Numbered from the stretch's first letter, positions 43,483 through 53,801 are shown. The stretch is 64,000 bases of DNA from Yeosuana sp043876835 (GCF_043876835.1 NZ_JBAWJZ010000002.1:186001-250000); one strand, 5' to 3'. Made by a program: numbers and translations. Notes: a model not told the origin generated them from the letters alone.

Positions 43483-45984
43483 TTATAATTTTTTTAAACG
43501 TGCTCTTAATTTCACAAACTCATACCAGATTACTGATAATAAACCTATAATGAGACAAGTCATTAACTCTGGTGTATTAAGTGTCTTGAATTCAAAGAAT
43601 TTTGTCAAAGTTGGGATGAAAAGTAGTAAACCTGTAATAATAATTGTAACAGCAATGATAAGTAAAATCATGTTGTTTTTATATAACAGTGTAGTAAATA
43701 CAGAATAGTAAAATGACCTATTAACAAGGGTTAAGCAAATATTGGCAACTATTAAAACCGTGAATACCATGGCTCTAGTATGAGCTTCGTCAAATCCGTG
43801 GTAAACAGAATATTGATATACAAACAGCGTTCCTGCTGTAATTCCTATTCCTTGAAAAACACTTGTTATCAACTCTTTTCTGTTAAAAAAAGTAGTAGTA
43901 AAAGGTCTTGGTTTTTTAGACATGGTATTTTTCTCTATAGGCTCGTTTTCAAAAATAATAGAGCAGGTCGGACCCATAATTAATTCTAAAAAAATAATAT
44001 GAACAGGAGAAAATATATTTGGATAAATCCAGCCTAATACTAACGGAATAAAAACTGTTAGGATAATAGGTATGTGAATAGAAATAATATATTGAATGGC
44101 TTTTTTAAGATTGGTGTAAATTTTTCTTCCCATGGCTACGGCATCCACCATTTTTGATAAATCGTCTTCCAACAGAATGAGAGAAGCCGCTTGTTTGGCT
44201 ATTTCTGTTCCCTTTTTTCCCATGGCAATACCTATGTGTGCTGCTTTCAATGCAGGACCATCATTAACGCCATCGCCAGTCATCGCCACAATTTGATTTT
44301 TTGATTTTAAAGCATTGATTATTTTTAGCTTTGCTTCGGGAAACATTCTGTAAAAAATAGTTGTATTCATTACAGATTCTTGCAGTTGACTATCTGATAA
44401 CTTCATTAAGTCATCACCTGCAATACTTTTTTCAAAATTCTTGAAACCAACTTCTTTAGCAATAGCAGTGGTTGTTTCGACATTGTCGCCTGTGATTATT
44501 TTTACTGAAATTCCTGCTTGGTAAAAATGCTCTAATACTTTATTTATGTTTTTCTTTGGAGGATCATAAAATGCAACTATTCCTTTAAATACAAACCTGA
44601 TTTCTTGTTGTGTTTTCGGAAAGGCGTCACCTTTAAAATCGCTTTCACATACGGCTAAAACTCTATACCCTTGATTGGTTAGGGTTCTTATAGCTTTTTC
44701 AGTTTTAAGTTTCTCCTCCAATGTCAAAGTACAAATGGGTATCAATGCTTCTGGAGCTCCTTTGGCGGCTACAATTCTTTTTCCTTCATTATTTTCAAAA
44801 ATGTGGGTCATCATGGGTGGCTTACCATCTAAAGGATATTCGTGTGCCATTTTAAAATGAGTACGTTTGTCATCTACTATTAAATCTGAATAAGCTTGGT
44901 GTAAAGCCTTTTCCATTGGGTCAAACGGGATTGGTTCACTTGCCCACATGGCAGTTATTATTAGGGTTTTTTCATCTTCTGTTAATTTGGATTCTGGATT
45001 CGTGAAATCGGGTGCAGCGAGCGTAAAAAGCTTAGCTAAACTCATTTTATTCTCAGTTATAGTTCCAGTTTTATCTGTACAAATTACTGTGGCACTGCCT
45101 AATGTTTCAACAGTTTTCATTTGTTTTACCACTATTCCCATTTTCATTAATCGCCAAGCGCCTATTGCCATAAAAAAGGTAAATGCCATAGGAATTTCTT
45201 CTGGTAAAATGCTCATAGCTAAAGTAAGTGCCTTTAGCAAACTATCTAATATGTTGTAGGAGCGAAAATAATTAATAATCCAAACAACAATAAAAATGAC
45301 TGTACCGGCAAAAACCATTTTTTTTACAAAATCGTTTATTTGTAATTCTAACGGTGTTTTTTCTTCGGTGATATCTTCAAGGCTTTTGCCAATTTCTCCT
45401 AATTTAGTTTTGTTACCAATACTTGTAATAGTAGCTATGGCTAGCCCACTTTCAACAGTAGTACCTTTAAAAATTAAATTATCAGTTTTGTCCTTGTCTT
45501 TAAAAACAGATAAGGATTCTCCTGTAAGAATAGATTCGTTCACGGAGAAATCATTGGAATGAACAATAATACCATCGGCGGCAATTAAAGTCCCTTCTGT
45601 AACAACAAGATAATCTCCAACTACTAGGTCTTCGCTTTTTATCTCCTCTGTTTTAAAGTTTCGTATGACTTTACAGTTAGGTTGTGTGAAATTTTTTAGT
45701 TTTTGCAAGGCATTTCGGCTTCTTGCGTCTTGATATAGGGAAATTATAGAAACGATAATAATGGCAGATGCAAGGAAAATACCATCACCTGGTTTTCCAC
45801 TCACAAAATAAATAAGAGAAGCGGCCAACAATAGAATAATCATGGGCTCCTTCACCAATTTTTTTATGACCTCTAAAAAACTGTTCTCTTGTTTGTAGTT
45901 TAAGGTATTTTGCCCAAATTTATCGCGTGCAACGATGACTTCCTCATCGGTTAAGCCTTTAATATTAAAATGATTTACAGGCAT
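43483..45984 (-). CDS. P-type cation-transporting ATPase, P2 (Ca2+-type)
   Basis: The 833-residue protein has an N-terminal cation ATPase domain, the actuator motif TGES (about 152), TM4 motif LPEEIPMAF, phosphorylation site DKTGTIT and hinge GDGVNDGPA. The layout is that of calcium-type P2 pumps. The ion cannot be fixed, and PEEIP differs from the PEGLP usual in SERCA-type pumps. It ends 1 bp from the convergent LytTR gene. A palindrome TAATGA-AAA-TCATTA (46071-46085) lies upstream. Confidence 0.9.
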   Translation of the reverse strand: MPVNHFNIKGLTDEEVIVARDKFGQNTLNYKQENSFLEVIKKLVKEPMIILLLAASLIYFVSGKPGDGIFLASAIIIVSIISLYQDARSRNALQKLKNFTQPNCKVIRNFKTEEIKSEDLVVGDYLVVTEGTLIAADGIIVHSNDFSVNESILTGESLSVFKDKDKTDNLIFKGTTVESGLAIATITSIGNKTKLGEIGKSLEDITEEKTPLELQINDFVKKMVFAGTVIFIVVWIINYFRSYNILDSLLKALTLAMSILPEEIPMAFTFFMAIGAWRLMKMGIVVKQMKTVETLGSATVICTDKTGTITENKMSLAKLFTLAAPDFTNPESKLTEDEKTLIITAMWASEPIPFDPMEKALHQAYSDLIVDDKRTHFKMAHEYPLDGKPPMMTHIFENNEGKRIVAAKGAPEALIPICTLTLEEKLKTEKAIRTLTNQGYRVLAVCESDFKGDAFPKTQQEIRFVFKGIVAFYDPPKKNINKVLEHFYQAGISVKIITGDNVETTTAIAKEVGFKNFEKSIAGDDLMKLSDSQLQESVMNTTIFYRMFPEAKLKIINALKSKNQIVAMTGDGVNDGPALKAAHIGIAMGKKGTEIAKQAASLILLEDDLSKMVDAVAMGRKIYTNLKKAIQYIISIHIPIILTVFIPLVLGWIYPNIFSPVHIIFLELIMGPTCSIIFENEPIEKNTMSKKPRPFTTTFFNRKELITSVFQGIGITAGTLFVYQYSVYHGFDEAHTRAMVFTVLIVANICLTLVNRSFYYSVFTTLLYKNNMILLIIAVTIIITGLLLFIPTLTKFFEFKTLNTPELMTCLIIGLLSVIWYEFVKLRARLKKL

Positions 45985-46161
45985 TTTTAAAAGAAAATTT
46001 TCTAACTCGGAAGGACTAAAGTTATCATTTTTGGATTGCTAAAAATAGTTCACATTAGTACTTTGAAAGATAATGAAAATCATTAACATTAATTAGATAA
46101 AACCAAAAATCCTTTTTGATTATTAGACCTTTTTTAAAGCCTACAGGAATTGTAAATCATA

Positions 46162-47157
46162 TTATTGGTTTTTCATAAATCGTCTTACTGCTACCCATTG
46201 TTTAAGCATGTCTCTTGCATCTTGAGCTGGGTAACCCAACACTGTTTTTCCAGCTTCAACATCGGCTATTACACCAGAACCTGCTCCTACTGTTGCACCA
46301 GAATGAATGGTAGTATGATCTTTAATAGAAGCACTACCGCCAATAATAACACCGTCACCCAAGGTTACAGAACCTGCAAGCCCACTATGTCCTGCCATAA
46401 TGCAACAGCGTCCCATTTCACTATTATGTGCAATTTGTACTAAATTGTCAATTTTGCAACCATCACCAATTATGGTAGAACTAAATTTAGCTCTGTCAAC
46501 ACATGAGTTTGCACCTATTTCAACATAATGACCAATAATTACATTTCCTATTTGAGGAATTTTAACCAAACCTTTCCCGTCATCACTTGGTCTGTAACCA
46601 AAACCATCTGCACCTATACTTACGTTAGTGTGAAATATGCAGTGGCTGCCAATAATGCAACGTTCACGTATTACAGTTCCAGACCAAACAACCGTATGGT
46701 CGCCAATAATGGTTTCGTCAAATACACAAACATTTGGATATAAAACAACATTTTTGCCTAACACTACATCTTTTCCTATATAACAATTAGCTCCAATTTT
46801 GCAATCGACACCAATAATTGCAGACTCATGAATTACAGCTGTTGGATGGATATTGATTTCAAAAACTGGTGTTGGTGGATTGAATAAGTCTAAAATTTTT
46901 GCCATGGCTAAATCAGCATTTTTAACTTTTATTAAAGCGCGATTATCACCAGGTTCTATAGTTAAATTATCATTTACTATGGCAACACTTGCTTTTGATT
47001 CTGCCCAAAGTTTTATATATTTTGAGCTTCCTATAAAAGTTATATGGTTAATTTTTGCTTTTCCAAGTTGTTCTGGACCATCAATAAGCTGCAAGGTATT
47101 ACCAATCAATTCACCATTTAAAATGGTGTTGATTTCTTGAATTGTAAATGATTTCAT
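46162..47157 (-). CDS. lpxD: LpxD-like UDP-3-O-acylglucosamine N-acyltransferase
   Basis: This 331-residue protein has a uridine-binding N-terminal domain (about 1-100) followed by hexapeptide repeats forming a left-handed beta-helix (about 105-290). The catalytic His is probably in QIAHNSEMG. LpxD adds the N-acyl chain in lipid A synthesis. It is isolated from lpxC, lpxA and fabZ, so it may be an extra LpxD paralogue, as several Flavobacteriaceae have two. It is not clear which is the housekeeping copy. Confidence 0.85.
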   Translation of the reverse strand: MKSFTIQEINTILNGELIGNTLQLIDGPEQLGKAKINHITFIGSSKYIKLWAESKASVAIVNDNLTIEPGDNRALIKVKNADLAMAKILDLFNPPTPVFEINIHPTAVIHESAIIGVDCKIGANCYIGKDVVLGKNVVLYPNVCVFDETIIGDHTVVWSGTVIRERCIIGSHCIFHTNVSIGADGFGYRPSDDGKGLVKIPQIGNVIIGHYVEIGANSCVDRAKFSSTIIGDGCKIDNLVQIAHNSEMGRCCIMAGHSGLAGSVTLGDGVIIGGSASIKDHTTIHSGATVGAGSGVIADVEAGKTVLGYPAQDARDMLKQWVAVRRFMKNQ

Positions 47158-47232
47158 GAAATGAGTATTAGCTGTTTAGTTTTGGTAAATCTAAACGAAA
47201 AATGTGTTTAAATACCTTTTTCTTATGGGTTT

Positions 47233-48405
47233 TTATTCTTTTATCCTGTTTTCATCAAAGGCCGATGGCAATAGTTTAGGAATAAATTTTACAAATAATG
47301 GCAGTAAAATGGCACCGCCAGGTAGCATAAAAATTGCTAAACTTGGAATGGATTTCATAATGTCAAGCAATTGCTCTTGAACTTTTTTTTGCTCGTCATC
47401 AGTTAATGGTCTTTTGGTAGATTTTGTAAGCAATACCATAAGTTCTTTACTTTCTCGTAGCTCGTTTAAAAGGCGTTTGCTGTTCCTTTTAATAAGTTTA
47501 CTAACCATTTTACTAGAGTTGTTGTAAAAACTCTGAATGATGTTTTTTGAGCTTAGTAAAGCAACTTTTTCTTTGTTTAATTTATAAAAAACTTGAATAT
47601 CATCAATAGATTTTGAGATGATTTCTTTATTTACCATCAAATCATTACCTAACGTGATAAGTTTTTTTTGCTCATCAAGATCGATAATTTTATCACTCCA
47701 AAAAGCCATACAAGCCATATCAATTAGGTGATATTTTTCTAACTCTGAATGGGTTCTTTCAATTACTTCATTATAGGTAAGAATTTGGTCGTTTTGATAT
47801 CTTAATGAAGCTTCAAATAATTTAATTAAACTCTCGTCATATTTTGTTTTATTCTTTTTGGTGTCAAGTACCTTTAACACAATAGTCTCAATTCTAGCTT
47901 CCAAGTCTTTTAAATATAAATCTGAAATAGTTTTGGATTTAATGAATTCATGATAGGCTATAACATCAATAAACAAAAGCACATTTGTAATAAAGTAATT
48001 AAAGTTTTTGGTAATAAGGTTGTCATCTAAATGAACACGCTTATTTATCATGGTTTCCAGTAATCCAGCCGATTTTTTCTCTCCTAAAAGCCCTTCAAAA
48101 AAAGACGATTTATAATTATCAATAGTATTATAAAAGCTTATAATATTATTAATGAAGTCTTCAGTTTTATTATAGTTGTAATGAATGTAATAGAAAGCTA
48201 ATATTAAATTTATTTTAGAAAGTTCCTCTTCTGTGAATTCTTCATTTTTTATACAATTATGAACTACCGAAATGTTGCTTCCATATATGAATCCACTTGA
48301 CTTTAATGCATTGTAAAAGTCAATATCAGACAACATCAAATAATCATTATTACCCGATATTTCTTTTAAAAGTTTTTTTATCCAGCCGTTAGCTGATGGA
48401 TTCAT
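47233..48405 (-). CDS. LETM1-like protein
   Basis: The 390-residue protein is mostly helical. Its C-terminus has the LETM1 membrane motif (PGGAILLPLFVKFIPKLLPSAF, near 355-378), like mitochondrial LETM1 ion exchangers. The N-terminal 300 residues have no recognised domain. Role in bacteria is unknown. It is a single gene downstream of sodC on the same strand, separated by a terminator. Confidence 0.8.
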   Translation of the reverse strand: MNPSANGWIKKLLKEISGNNDYLMLSDIDFYNALKSSGFIYGSNISVVHNCIKNEEFTEEELSKINLILAFYYIHYNYNKTEDFINNIISFYNTIDNYKSSFFEGLLGEKKSAGLLETMINKRVHLDDNLITKNFNYFITNVLLFIDVIAYHEFIKSKTISDLYLKDLEARIETIVLKVLDTKKNKTKYDESLIKLFEASLRYQNDQILTYNEVIERTHSELEKYHLIDMACMAFWSDKIIDLDEQKKLITLGNDLMVNKEIISKSIDDIQVFYKLNKEKVALLSSKNIIQSFYNNSSKMVSKLIKRNSKRLLNELRESKELMVLLTKSTKRPLTDDEQKKVQEQLLDIMKSIPSLAIFMLPGGAILLPLFVKFIPKLLPSAFDENRIKE

Positions 48406-48447
48406 AGCACAATAATTATAGGTGTAAAGATAACTTTAAAAATAAAA

Positions 48448-48471
48448 AAAGCTACTTATTAAAGTAGCTTT
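48448..48471 (-). terminator. Terminator of sodC
   Basis: AAAGCTACTT (48448-48457), loop ATTA, AAGTAGCTTT (48462-48471). On the minus strand it ends in a T run. Confidence 0.85.
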
Positions 48472-48492
48472 CAAAATATTTAGTTGTTATTC

Positions 48493-49074
48493 TTACTCAA
48501 TAATTCCGGCACAACTTACTCTTCCACCAGCATCACCTGTCGGTTGGGTTGTGTAATCATCTGTTCCGGCATGAACAATAACTGCTTTTCCAAGAATGTC
48601 TTTGGTTTCATCACCACAACCAATGCACCATTCATCTGTAGTAAAGGTGATAGAACCTTTTCCACTTGCCTCTGCAGTGAAATTACCAATATCTCCTTTG
48701 TGATATCCTTCTTCAGCGCCCCATTTTCCATGTGGTTGTGCAGTTGGATTCCAGTGTCCGCCAGTAGATTTTCCATCAGGTGAAGAGCAATCTGCTTTTT
48801 CGTGAATGTGAATGGCGTGAGTGCCTTCAGTTAATCCTTCCATTTCTGCTACCATTGTAACGATGCCATTTTCTTGTGTAAATGTAACGGTTCCAGATAC
48901 ATTACTGTCGCTTTTTGGTTCAAGGGCAAATTTAATGACTTCAACATTTGAAGCTGGTGCTTCCTTTTCTACAAAAGTTTCTTCAACTTGTTTTTCTGTT
49001 TCTTTTTTTTCATTTTTACAAGAAATGGATAAGACCATTATTAATGCTAAAGTGAAAACGAATGTTTTTTTCAT
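48493..49074 (-). CDS. sodC: Cu/Zn superoxide dismutase lipoprotein
   Basis: The 193-residue protein has a lipoprotein signal ending LSISC (Cys19) and a charged spacer. The catalytic domain has copper ligands HIHEKADC and the zinc segment GHWNPTAQPHGKWG, with VIVHAGTDD near the end and a disulfide pair. It removes superoxide outside the cytoplasm. It is divergent from hemN, 125 bp apart. Confidence 0.94.
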   Translation of the reverse strand: MKKTFVFTLALIMVLSISCKNEKKETEKQVEETFVEKEAPASNVEVIKFALEPKSDSNVSGTVTFTQENGIVTMVAEMEGLTEGTHAIHIHEKADCSSPDGKSTGGHWNPTAQPHGKWGAEEGYHKGDIGNFTAEASGKGSITFTTDEWCIGCGDETKDILGKAVIVHAGTDDYTTQPTGDAGGRVSCAGIIE

Positions 49075-49139
49075 GATTTTTTCTAAAATTAAATTTTTAT
49101 GGAAGTTAATATAAATTTAAAGCTTCTGCAAATATCTTC

Positions 49140-49153
49140 ATGACCAATATCAT
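49140..49153 (+). promoter_or_regulatory. Fnr-type operator of hemN
   Basis: ATGACCAATATCAT (ATGAC-N4-ATCAT), with the exact -7 box TAATTTTG at 49176-49183, 36 bp from the repeat start. Control of oxygen-independent haem synthesis by an Fnr-type protein is a classic arrangement. Confidence 0.75.
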
Positions 49154-49199
49154 GTTATTAAATTTTATATTAAATTAATTTTGGCATAAGTTTGCAGGT

Positions 49200-50564
49200 A
49201 TGAACAATTCTTTAGTTAATAAATATAATATCGCCGGACCGCGATATACAAGTTATCCAACAGTTCCCTATTGGAATGATGATACATTTTCTGTGGAAAA
49301 ATACAAGTCGTCTTTAATTACATCCTTTAATGAAAGTAATTCAAAAGAAGGCATTAGTTTATATATACACATGCCATTTTGTGAAAGTTTGTGTACGTTT
49401 TGTGGTTGTAACAAACGCATAACCAAGCAACATGATGTGGAGTCGCCATACATTGATGCAGTTTTAAAAGAATGGCATTTGTATTTAAAAATGTTTGATG
49501 AAAAACCAATAATTAAAGAATTACATCTTGGTGGTGGTACACCAACATTTTTTAGTCCTAATAATTTAAAACGACTAATTCAGGGAATTTTTGAGGATGC
49601 CATACTTGCTGAGGGACATGAATTTAGTTTTGAAGGACACCCTAATAACACTACCAGAGAACATTTACAAGCGTTACACGATGTAGGATTTAACCGTGTA
49701 AGTTTTGGTGTTCAAGATTATAATATCACCGTTCAAAAAGCGATTCATAGAATTCAACCATTTGAAAATGTAAAACGTGCTACTGAAATGGCCAGAGAGA
49801 TTGGTTATTTATCTGTAGGGCATGATATTATTTTTGGATTGCCATTTCAAACATTAGAGCATATTGAACAAACTATTTTAAAAACAAAGGAGTTAGCTCC
49901 CGATAGGTTAGCATTTTATAGTTATGCACATGTGCCATGGATTAAAGGAAATGGTCAACGTGGATTTAAAGATTCAGATCTACCAAAAGCAGAATTGAAA
50001 CGCCAACAATACGAACTAGGAAAGCAATTACTTACCGAAGTTGGTTATCATGAAATTGGAATGGATCATTTTGCAATACCATCAGACACGTTATATAAGT
50101 CTATGCAAAATAAAAATTTGCACAGAAATTTTATGGGTTACACCGCTTCAAAAACACAGACCATGATTGGTTTGGGAGTTTCTTCAATTGGCGATAGCTG
50201 GTACGGATTTGGACAGAATGTTAAGGTTTTAGAAGAATACTATGATTTGTTGGAAAAAAATGAGTTGCCAGTTTATAGAGGTCATATTTTAAATGAAGAA
50301 GATTTAGTAATAAGAAGGCACATTCTTAATTTAATGTGTGGTTTTGAAACCTCGTGGGAATCTGAATCCATGAATTTTCCTGAAATACCAGAAGTGTTAA
50401 TGAAGCTAAAGGAAATGGAAAGTGATGAGCTTTTAGAAATTCAATCAAAGTCAATTAAAATACTACCTAAAGGACAACCTTTTGTTAGAAATATTTGTAT
50501 GGCTTTTGATTTACTATTGCAACGAAAAACACCAGACGTACAACTGTTCTCAATGACAGTTTAA
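49200..50564 (+). CDS. hemN: Oxygen-independent coproporphyrinogen III oxidase
   Basis: This radical SAM enzyme converts coproporphyrinogen III to protoporphyrinogen IX without O2. It is 454 residues. The cluster and nearby cysteines are Cys61, 65, 68 and 70 (CESLCTFCGC), almost the same numbers as E. coli HemN. GGGTPTF and the N-terminal YTSYPT segment, typical of true HemN rather than HemW, are present. It is a single-gene unit with a strong terminator and the Fnr-type box at 49140. Confidence 0.96.
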   Translation: MNNSLVNKYNIAGPRYTSYPTVPYWNDDTFSVEKYKSSLITSFNESNSKEGISLYIHMPFCESLCTFCGCNKRITKQHDVESPYIDAVLKEWHLYLKMFDEKPIIKELHLGGGTPTFFSPNNLKRLIQGIFEDAILAEGHEFSFEGHPNNTTREHLQALHDVGFNRVSFGVQDYNITVQKAIHRIQPFENVKRATEMAREIGYLSVGHDIIFGLPFQTLEHIEQTILKTKELAPDRLAFYSYAHVPWIKGNGQRGFKDSDLPKAELKRQQYELGKQLLTEVGYHEIGMDHFAIPSDTLYKSMQNKNLHRNFMGYTASKTQTMIGLGVSSIGDSWYGFGQNVKVLEEYYDLLEKNELPVYRGHILNEEDLVIRRHILNLMCGFETSWESESMNFPEIPEVLMKLKEMESDELLEIQSKSIKILPKGQPFVRNICMAFDLLLQRKTPDVQLFSMTV

Positions 50565-50590
50565 TTTTAATTACAAACTAAACTAATTTT

Positions 50591-50623
50591 AAAGGAACAA
50601 CTATTAAAGTTGTTCCTTTTTTA
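50591..50623. terminator. Bidirectional terminator between hemN and osmC
   Basis: AAAGGAACAACT (50591-50602), loop ATTAA, AGTTGTTCCTTT (50608-50619), followed by T run; a shorter A run precedes it. Confidence 0.92.
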
Positions 50624-50633
50624 TTTTCAATGA

Positions 50634-51047
50634 TTAGCTGTTTAAAGTAAAATCAACAGTAATTTCGGTGTCCAATAATTTTGAAATTGGGCAGTTGGCC
50701 TCCGCGTCTTTTACTAATTCCTCAAATTCTTCATTAGAAATGCCTTTAACTTTAGCATCTAAAACTAAATGTGAATTGGTTATAGAACCTTCTTCAAGAG
50801 TTATTTGGCATGTTGTTTTTAATGAATCAGCGGTATAATTTTTTGCTTGTAAGTTAAAAGCTAATTTCATAGTAAAACAGCCAGCATGAGCGGCGGCAAC
50901 TAACTCTTCTGGGTTTGTTCCTATACCATTTTCAAACCTTGATGAGAAGGAATATTGGGTTTCGCTTAAAACTTTGCTTTGGGTTGTTAAATGTCCTTTA
51001 CCGTCTTTTCCAGTACCTGTCCAAAAGGCTTCTGCTTTTCTTTTCAT
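50634..51047 (-). CDS. osmC: OsmC family peroxidase
   Basis: The 137-residue protein has the two catalytic cysteines in HAGCFTMKL (about 55) and ANCPISKLL (about 120). OsmC/Ohr proteins reduce organic hydroperoxides using thiols. The NPEELVAAAHAGC segment is typical of OsmC. It lies alone, convergent to hemN. The 166 bp upstream (51048-51213) hold its promoter and nothing else I can see. Confidence 0.93.
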   Translation of the reverse strand: MKRKAEAFWTGTGKDGKGHLTTQSKVLSETQYSFSSRFENGIGTNPEELVAAAHAGCFTMKLAFNLQAKNYTADSLKTTCQITLEEGSITNSHLVLDAKVKGISNEEFEELVKDAEANCPISKLLDTEITVDFTLNS

Positions 51048-51213
51048 GTTTAATTAATTTATAAAAATGTTTTTATTTTAGTAATTCAAGAATTATTTAA
51101 GATTTATGAAGTGATAAAGCTAAATAATTCTGCTAAATAAAGGTAATATTTTTAAGGCAATTAACCCTGTTTATTAATAAAATAAAGTTCAATGAAATTA
51201 AAAATGATATAAC

Positions 51214-51915
51214 TCAATTGCAATTGAATGTGCTTGAAACCTTTTCAATAATAGGGGCAGGAGATAAGTAAGGAATCCCTAAACCAAGACCACGTAGAAT
51301 AAAAAGTGCACCAATTACTATAACTAACACAGGAATTGCTTTTTGGATTTTTTGACGCATGGCTCCTTTTAAAAAATTACTAAAATAAATAGCCGATGTC
51401 ATTAATGGGATAGTTCCCAACCCAAAAAATAGCATATATATACTCCCTTGTAAAGCATTTCCACTTGCGATGGCACCAAATACAGCCATATAAACTAATC
51501 CACAAGGTAAGAATCCATTTAAAAAACCAATGGTTAAAAAGGTATCATTAGTTTTTTTCTTTAATGCAGTTCCTAATGACGATTTTACTTTTGAGATTAT
51601 TTTGTAAATGGGTTTCGAAAAATTGTATTTATTGAAAGTTTTGTAAGGAATAAGTACAACAACAATCATCAATACACCAATGATTATTGATAGTTGTTGT
51701 TGAAAACCAAACAAGTAAAGCCCTTTTCCAATAATACCAAATACAAGTCCAATGATACTATAACTTAAAAGGCGTCCAACATGGTACAGTAATATTTGGG
51801 TTATTTTTTTATAAACATTATTTCGGTCAACAGGAAGCATAAAAGCAATAGGGCCACACATTCCTACGCAGTGGAAACTTCCTAAAAAACCAAAAATTAA
51901 TGCCGAAATAAACAT
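51214..51915 (-). CDS. SafE-type membrane protein of the cbb3 cluster
   Basis: The 233-residue protein has about six helices. It starts FGFLGSFHCVGMCGPIAFM, with a CxxxC motif in the first helix, and has NGFLPCGLVYMA in the second half. Proteins of this type (sulfite exporter TauE/SafE-like, related to UreH) close many Bacteroidetes cco operons. They are thought to take part in copper or assembly processes, but the job is unproven. It starts 2 bp after ccoH. Confidence 0.8.
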   Translation of the reverse strand: MFISALIFGFLGSFHCVGMCGPIAFMLPVDRNNVYKKITQILLYHVGRLLSYSIIGLVFGIIGKGLYLFGFQQQLSIIIGVLMIVVVLIPYKTFNKYNFSKPIYKIISKVKSSLGTALKKKTNDTFLTIGFLNGFLPCGLVYMAVFGAIASGNALQGSIYMLFFGLGTIPLMTSAIYFSNFLKGAMRQKIQKAIPVLVIVIGALFILRGLGLGIPYLSPAPIIEKVSSTFNCN

Positions 51916-51917
51916 GT

Positions 51918-52364
51918 TTAATACACTAAAGATTTTTTATATAAATATGATTTTCCATCATATTGCCAATCGATAGAAATGTCCCATCGACCATCTAATA
52001 AACGTTTGTCAGGTACGAGCAAATAAGTTTCAGACAATGAAATTGGAGTTTCAAAATCTAGGTGTTTGTTAGACGGTCTATATAGGGACACTTTACCTGT
52101 AATCTTTTTTGGGTCAAAATTTTGAGGAAACTTAATAAGCAAACCTTCGCTTGTTTTAGTATAGGAAACATTTTCTTCAAGTGAATTGGCATTGTTTTGC
52201 TTATTAATATCATCTTGATAACTAAGCTCCATTTTATAATAGTCTTCAGTTACCAAATCATGATCGTATTTTTTATTAAAATTCATTGAAATAACAAAAT
52301 ACATAATGAAGGAAATAAAGCCTATAAAAGCTAAAACGATTCCTGTTCCCCAATTAAATTTCAT
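51918..52364 (-). CDS. ccoH: cbb3 oxidase assembly protein FixH/CcoH
   Basis: The 148-residue protein has one N-terminal helix (about 7-28) and a periplasmic beta-domain (LYRPSN, FETPISL, DGRWDISIDW). This fits FixH, which helps assemble cbb3 oxidase with the copper ATPase CcoI. It lies between ccoG and the SafE-type gene with gaps of 12 and 2 bp. Confidence 0.88.
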   Translation of the reverse strand: MKFNWGTGIVLAFIGFISFIMYFVISMNFNKKYDHDLVTEDYYKMELSYQDDINKQNNANSLEENVSYTKTSEGLLIKFPQNFDPKKITGKVSLYRPSNKHLDFETPISLSETYLLVPDKRLLDGRWDISIDWQYDGKSYLYKKSLVY

Positions 52365-52376
52365 AATATTTTTATT

Positions 52377-53801
52377 TTAGTTGTAACTTCTAGGTCCTAA
52401 AAAGTTAACGGTTGTTGTTTCTATCAGTTTGTCATGGCTGTAAACTTCAATCATTAATTTATTTTTATCACCTGTTAAATCACTTTTATTAATTTCAATA
52501 AATAAGGTTCCTTCTGCAAGGCCTTGAGCCGGAACAGTAAAGTTGTCTTTAGTAGAAACCAGTTTAATTGTGCCTTTATATTTTCTAAGTTTAAAAACTA
52601 CGTCGTCAATCTCTTTGGTAGTTTTATTTATTAGTTTATAAGTAAATACATTGCTGATTATATTGTTTTCTTTATGCTCAAATAATTGTCCAGGCAATCT
52701 TAAAATTCTTGCTTCTACATCATTTCTTAAAAACAGCATTCCTGTTAAAACTCCAATTAGAATAATAAGAACAGCAATGTAACCTTTCATTCTGGCAGTT
52801 ACTTTAAAAGGTTCTTTGGTTTCTATTTCAGCTTCACTTGCATATCTAATAAGTCCTTTTTCAAGACCAACTTTTTCCATGATAGAGTCACATTCATCAA
52901 TACAAGCGGTACAGTTTACACATTCTAATTGCGTACCATTTCTAATATCTATTCCTGTTGGGCAAACATGAACACATTGGGTGCAATCTATACAATCACC
53001 ATATCCTAACGCATTTCTGTCTTCACCATTGCGCCATTTTTTTCTGCCATTTTCAGATTCACCACGTTTATGGTCATAAGCGACTACTATAGATTTGTTA
53101 TCTAATAAAACACCTTGTAATCTTCCGTAAGGACAAGCAATAATACAAACTTGTTCCCTAAACCAAGCAAATACAAAATAGAAAACTGCAGTAAAAATAC
53201 CTAATGGAAAAAGAGTCGATAGATGTTTAGCTGGACCTTCTACTACATATTGAATTACTTTATCGCTCCCAATTAAGTAAGCTAGGAACACATTGGCAAT
53301 TAAAAATGAAATCACTAAAAAAACAAACCATTTTAAAAGACGTTTTCTAATTTTTTCAGCATTCCAAGGTTGTTTGTCAAGTTTTATTTGTTTGTTTCTA
53401 TCACCATCTATCCAAAATTCTATGCGTCTGAAAACCATTTCCATAAAAATAGTTTGAGGACAAATCCATCCACAAAAAATTCGTCCAAAAGCTACCGTGA
53501 AAAGGGTTATAAAGATGACCCCAATAATCATGGAAATTACAAACAAATGAAAATCTTGTGGCCAAAACGGAAAACCGAAAATATTAAATCGACGTTCTAA
53601 AATATTGAAGAGCAGAAACTGATTTCCGTTAATTTTTATAAATGGTGAAAAAACCAAAATGGCCAATAATAAATAGCTTACTAGCTTTCTAGATTCATAA
53701 AGACTGCCAACTGGTTTTTTAGGAAATACCCATGCGCGTTTGCCTTCTTCAGTTATTGTACCTATAGAATCTCTGAATTTTTCATTATCTGAAGTTTCCA
53801 T
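52377..53801 (-). CDS. ccoG: cbb3 oxidase accessory iron-sulfur protein CcoG
   Basis: This 474-residue membrane ferredoxin-like protein has five or so helices. Two [4Fe-4S] motifs, CIDCTQCVHVCP and CVNCTACIDEC, come with CGWICPQTIF and CIIACPYGRLQG. CcoG (RdxA/FixG) reduces copper for cbb3 assembly. I use the start at 53801 (METSDNEK). A longer frame from 53843 would begin inside the loop of a hairpin and adds 14 residues unlike the family. Confidence 0.93.
   Translation of the reverse strand: METSDNEKFRDSIGTITEEGKRAWVFPKKPVGSLYESRKLVSYLLLAILVFSPFIKINGNQFLLFNILERRFNIFGFPFWPQDFHLFVISMIIGVIFITLFTVAFGRIFCGWICPQTIFMEMVFRRIEFWIDGDRNKQIKLDKQPWNAEKIRKRLLKWFVFLVISFLIANVFLAYLIGSDKVIQYVVEGPAKHLSTLFPLGIFTAVFYFVFAWFREQVCIIACPYGRLQGVLLDNKSIVVAYDHKRGESENGRKKWRNGEDRNALGYGDCIDCTQCVHVCPTGIDIRNGTQLECVNCTACIDECDSIMEKVGLEKGLIRYASEAEIETKEPFKVTARMKGYIAVLIILIGVLTGMLFLRNDVEARILRLPGQLFEHKENNIISNVFTYKLINKTTKEIDDVVFKLRKYKGTIKLVSTKDNFTVPAQGLAEGTLFIEINKSDLTGDKNKLMIEVYSHDKLIETTTVNFLGPRSYN

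Noticed and set aside
46071..46085. TAATGA-AAA-TCATTA palindrome upstream of the P-type ATPase gene as a sixth Fnr-type box
   Set aside because: The spacing between half-sites is 3 bp rather than 6 between TGA and TCA, so it does not belong to the ATGAY-N4-RTCAT set.
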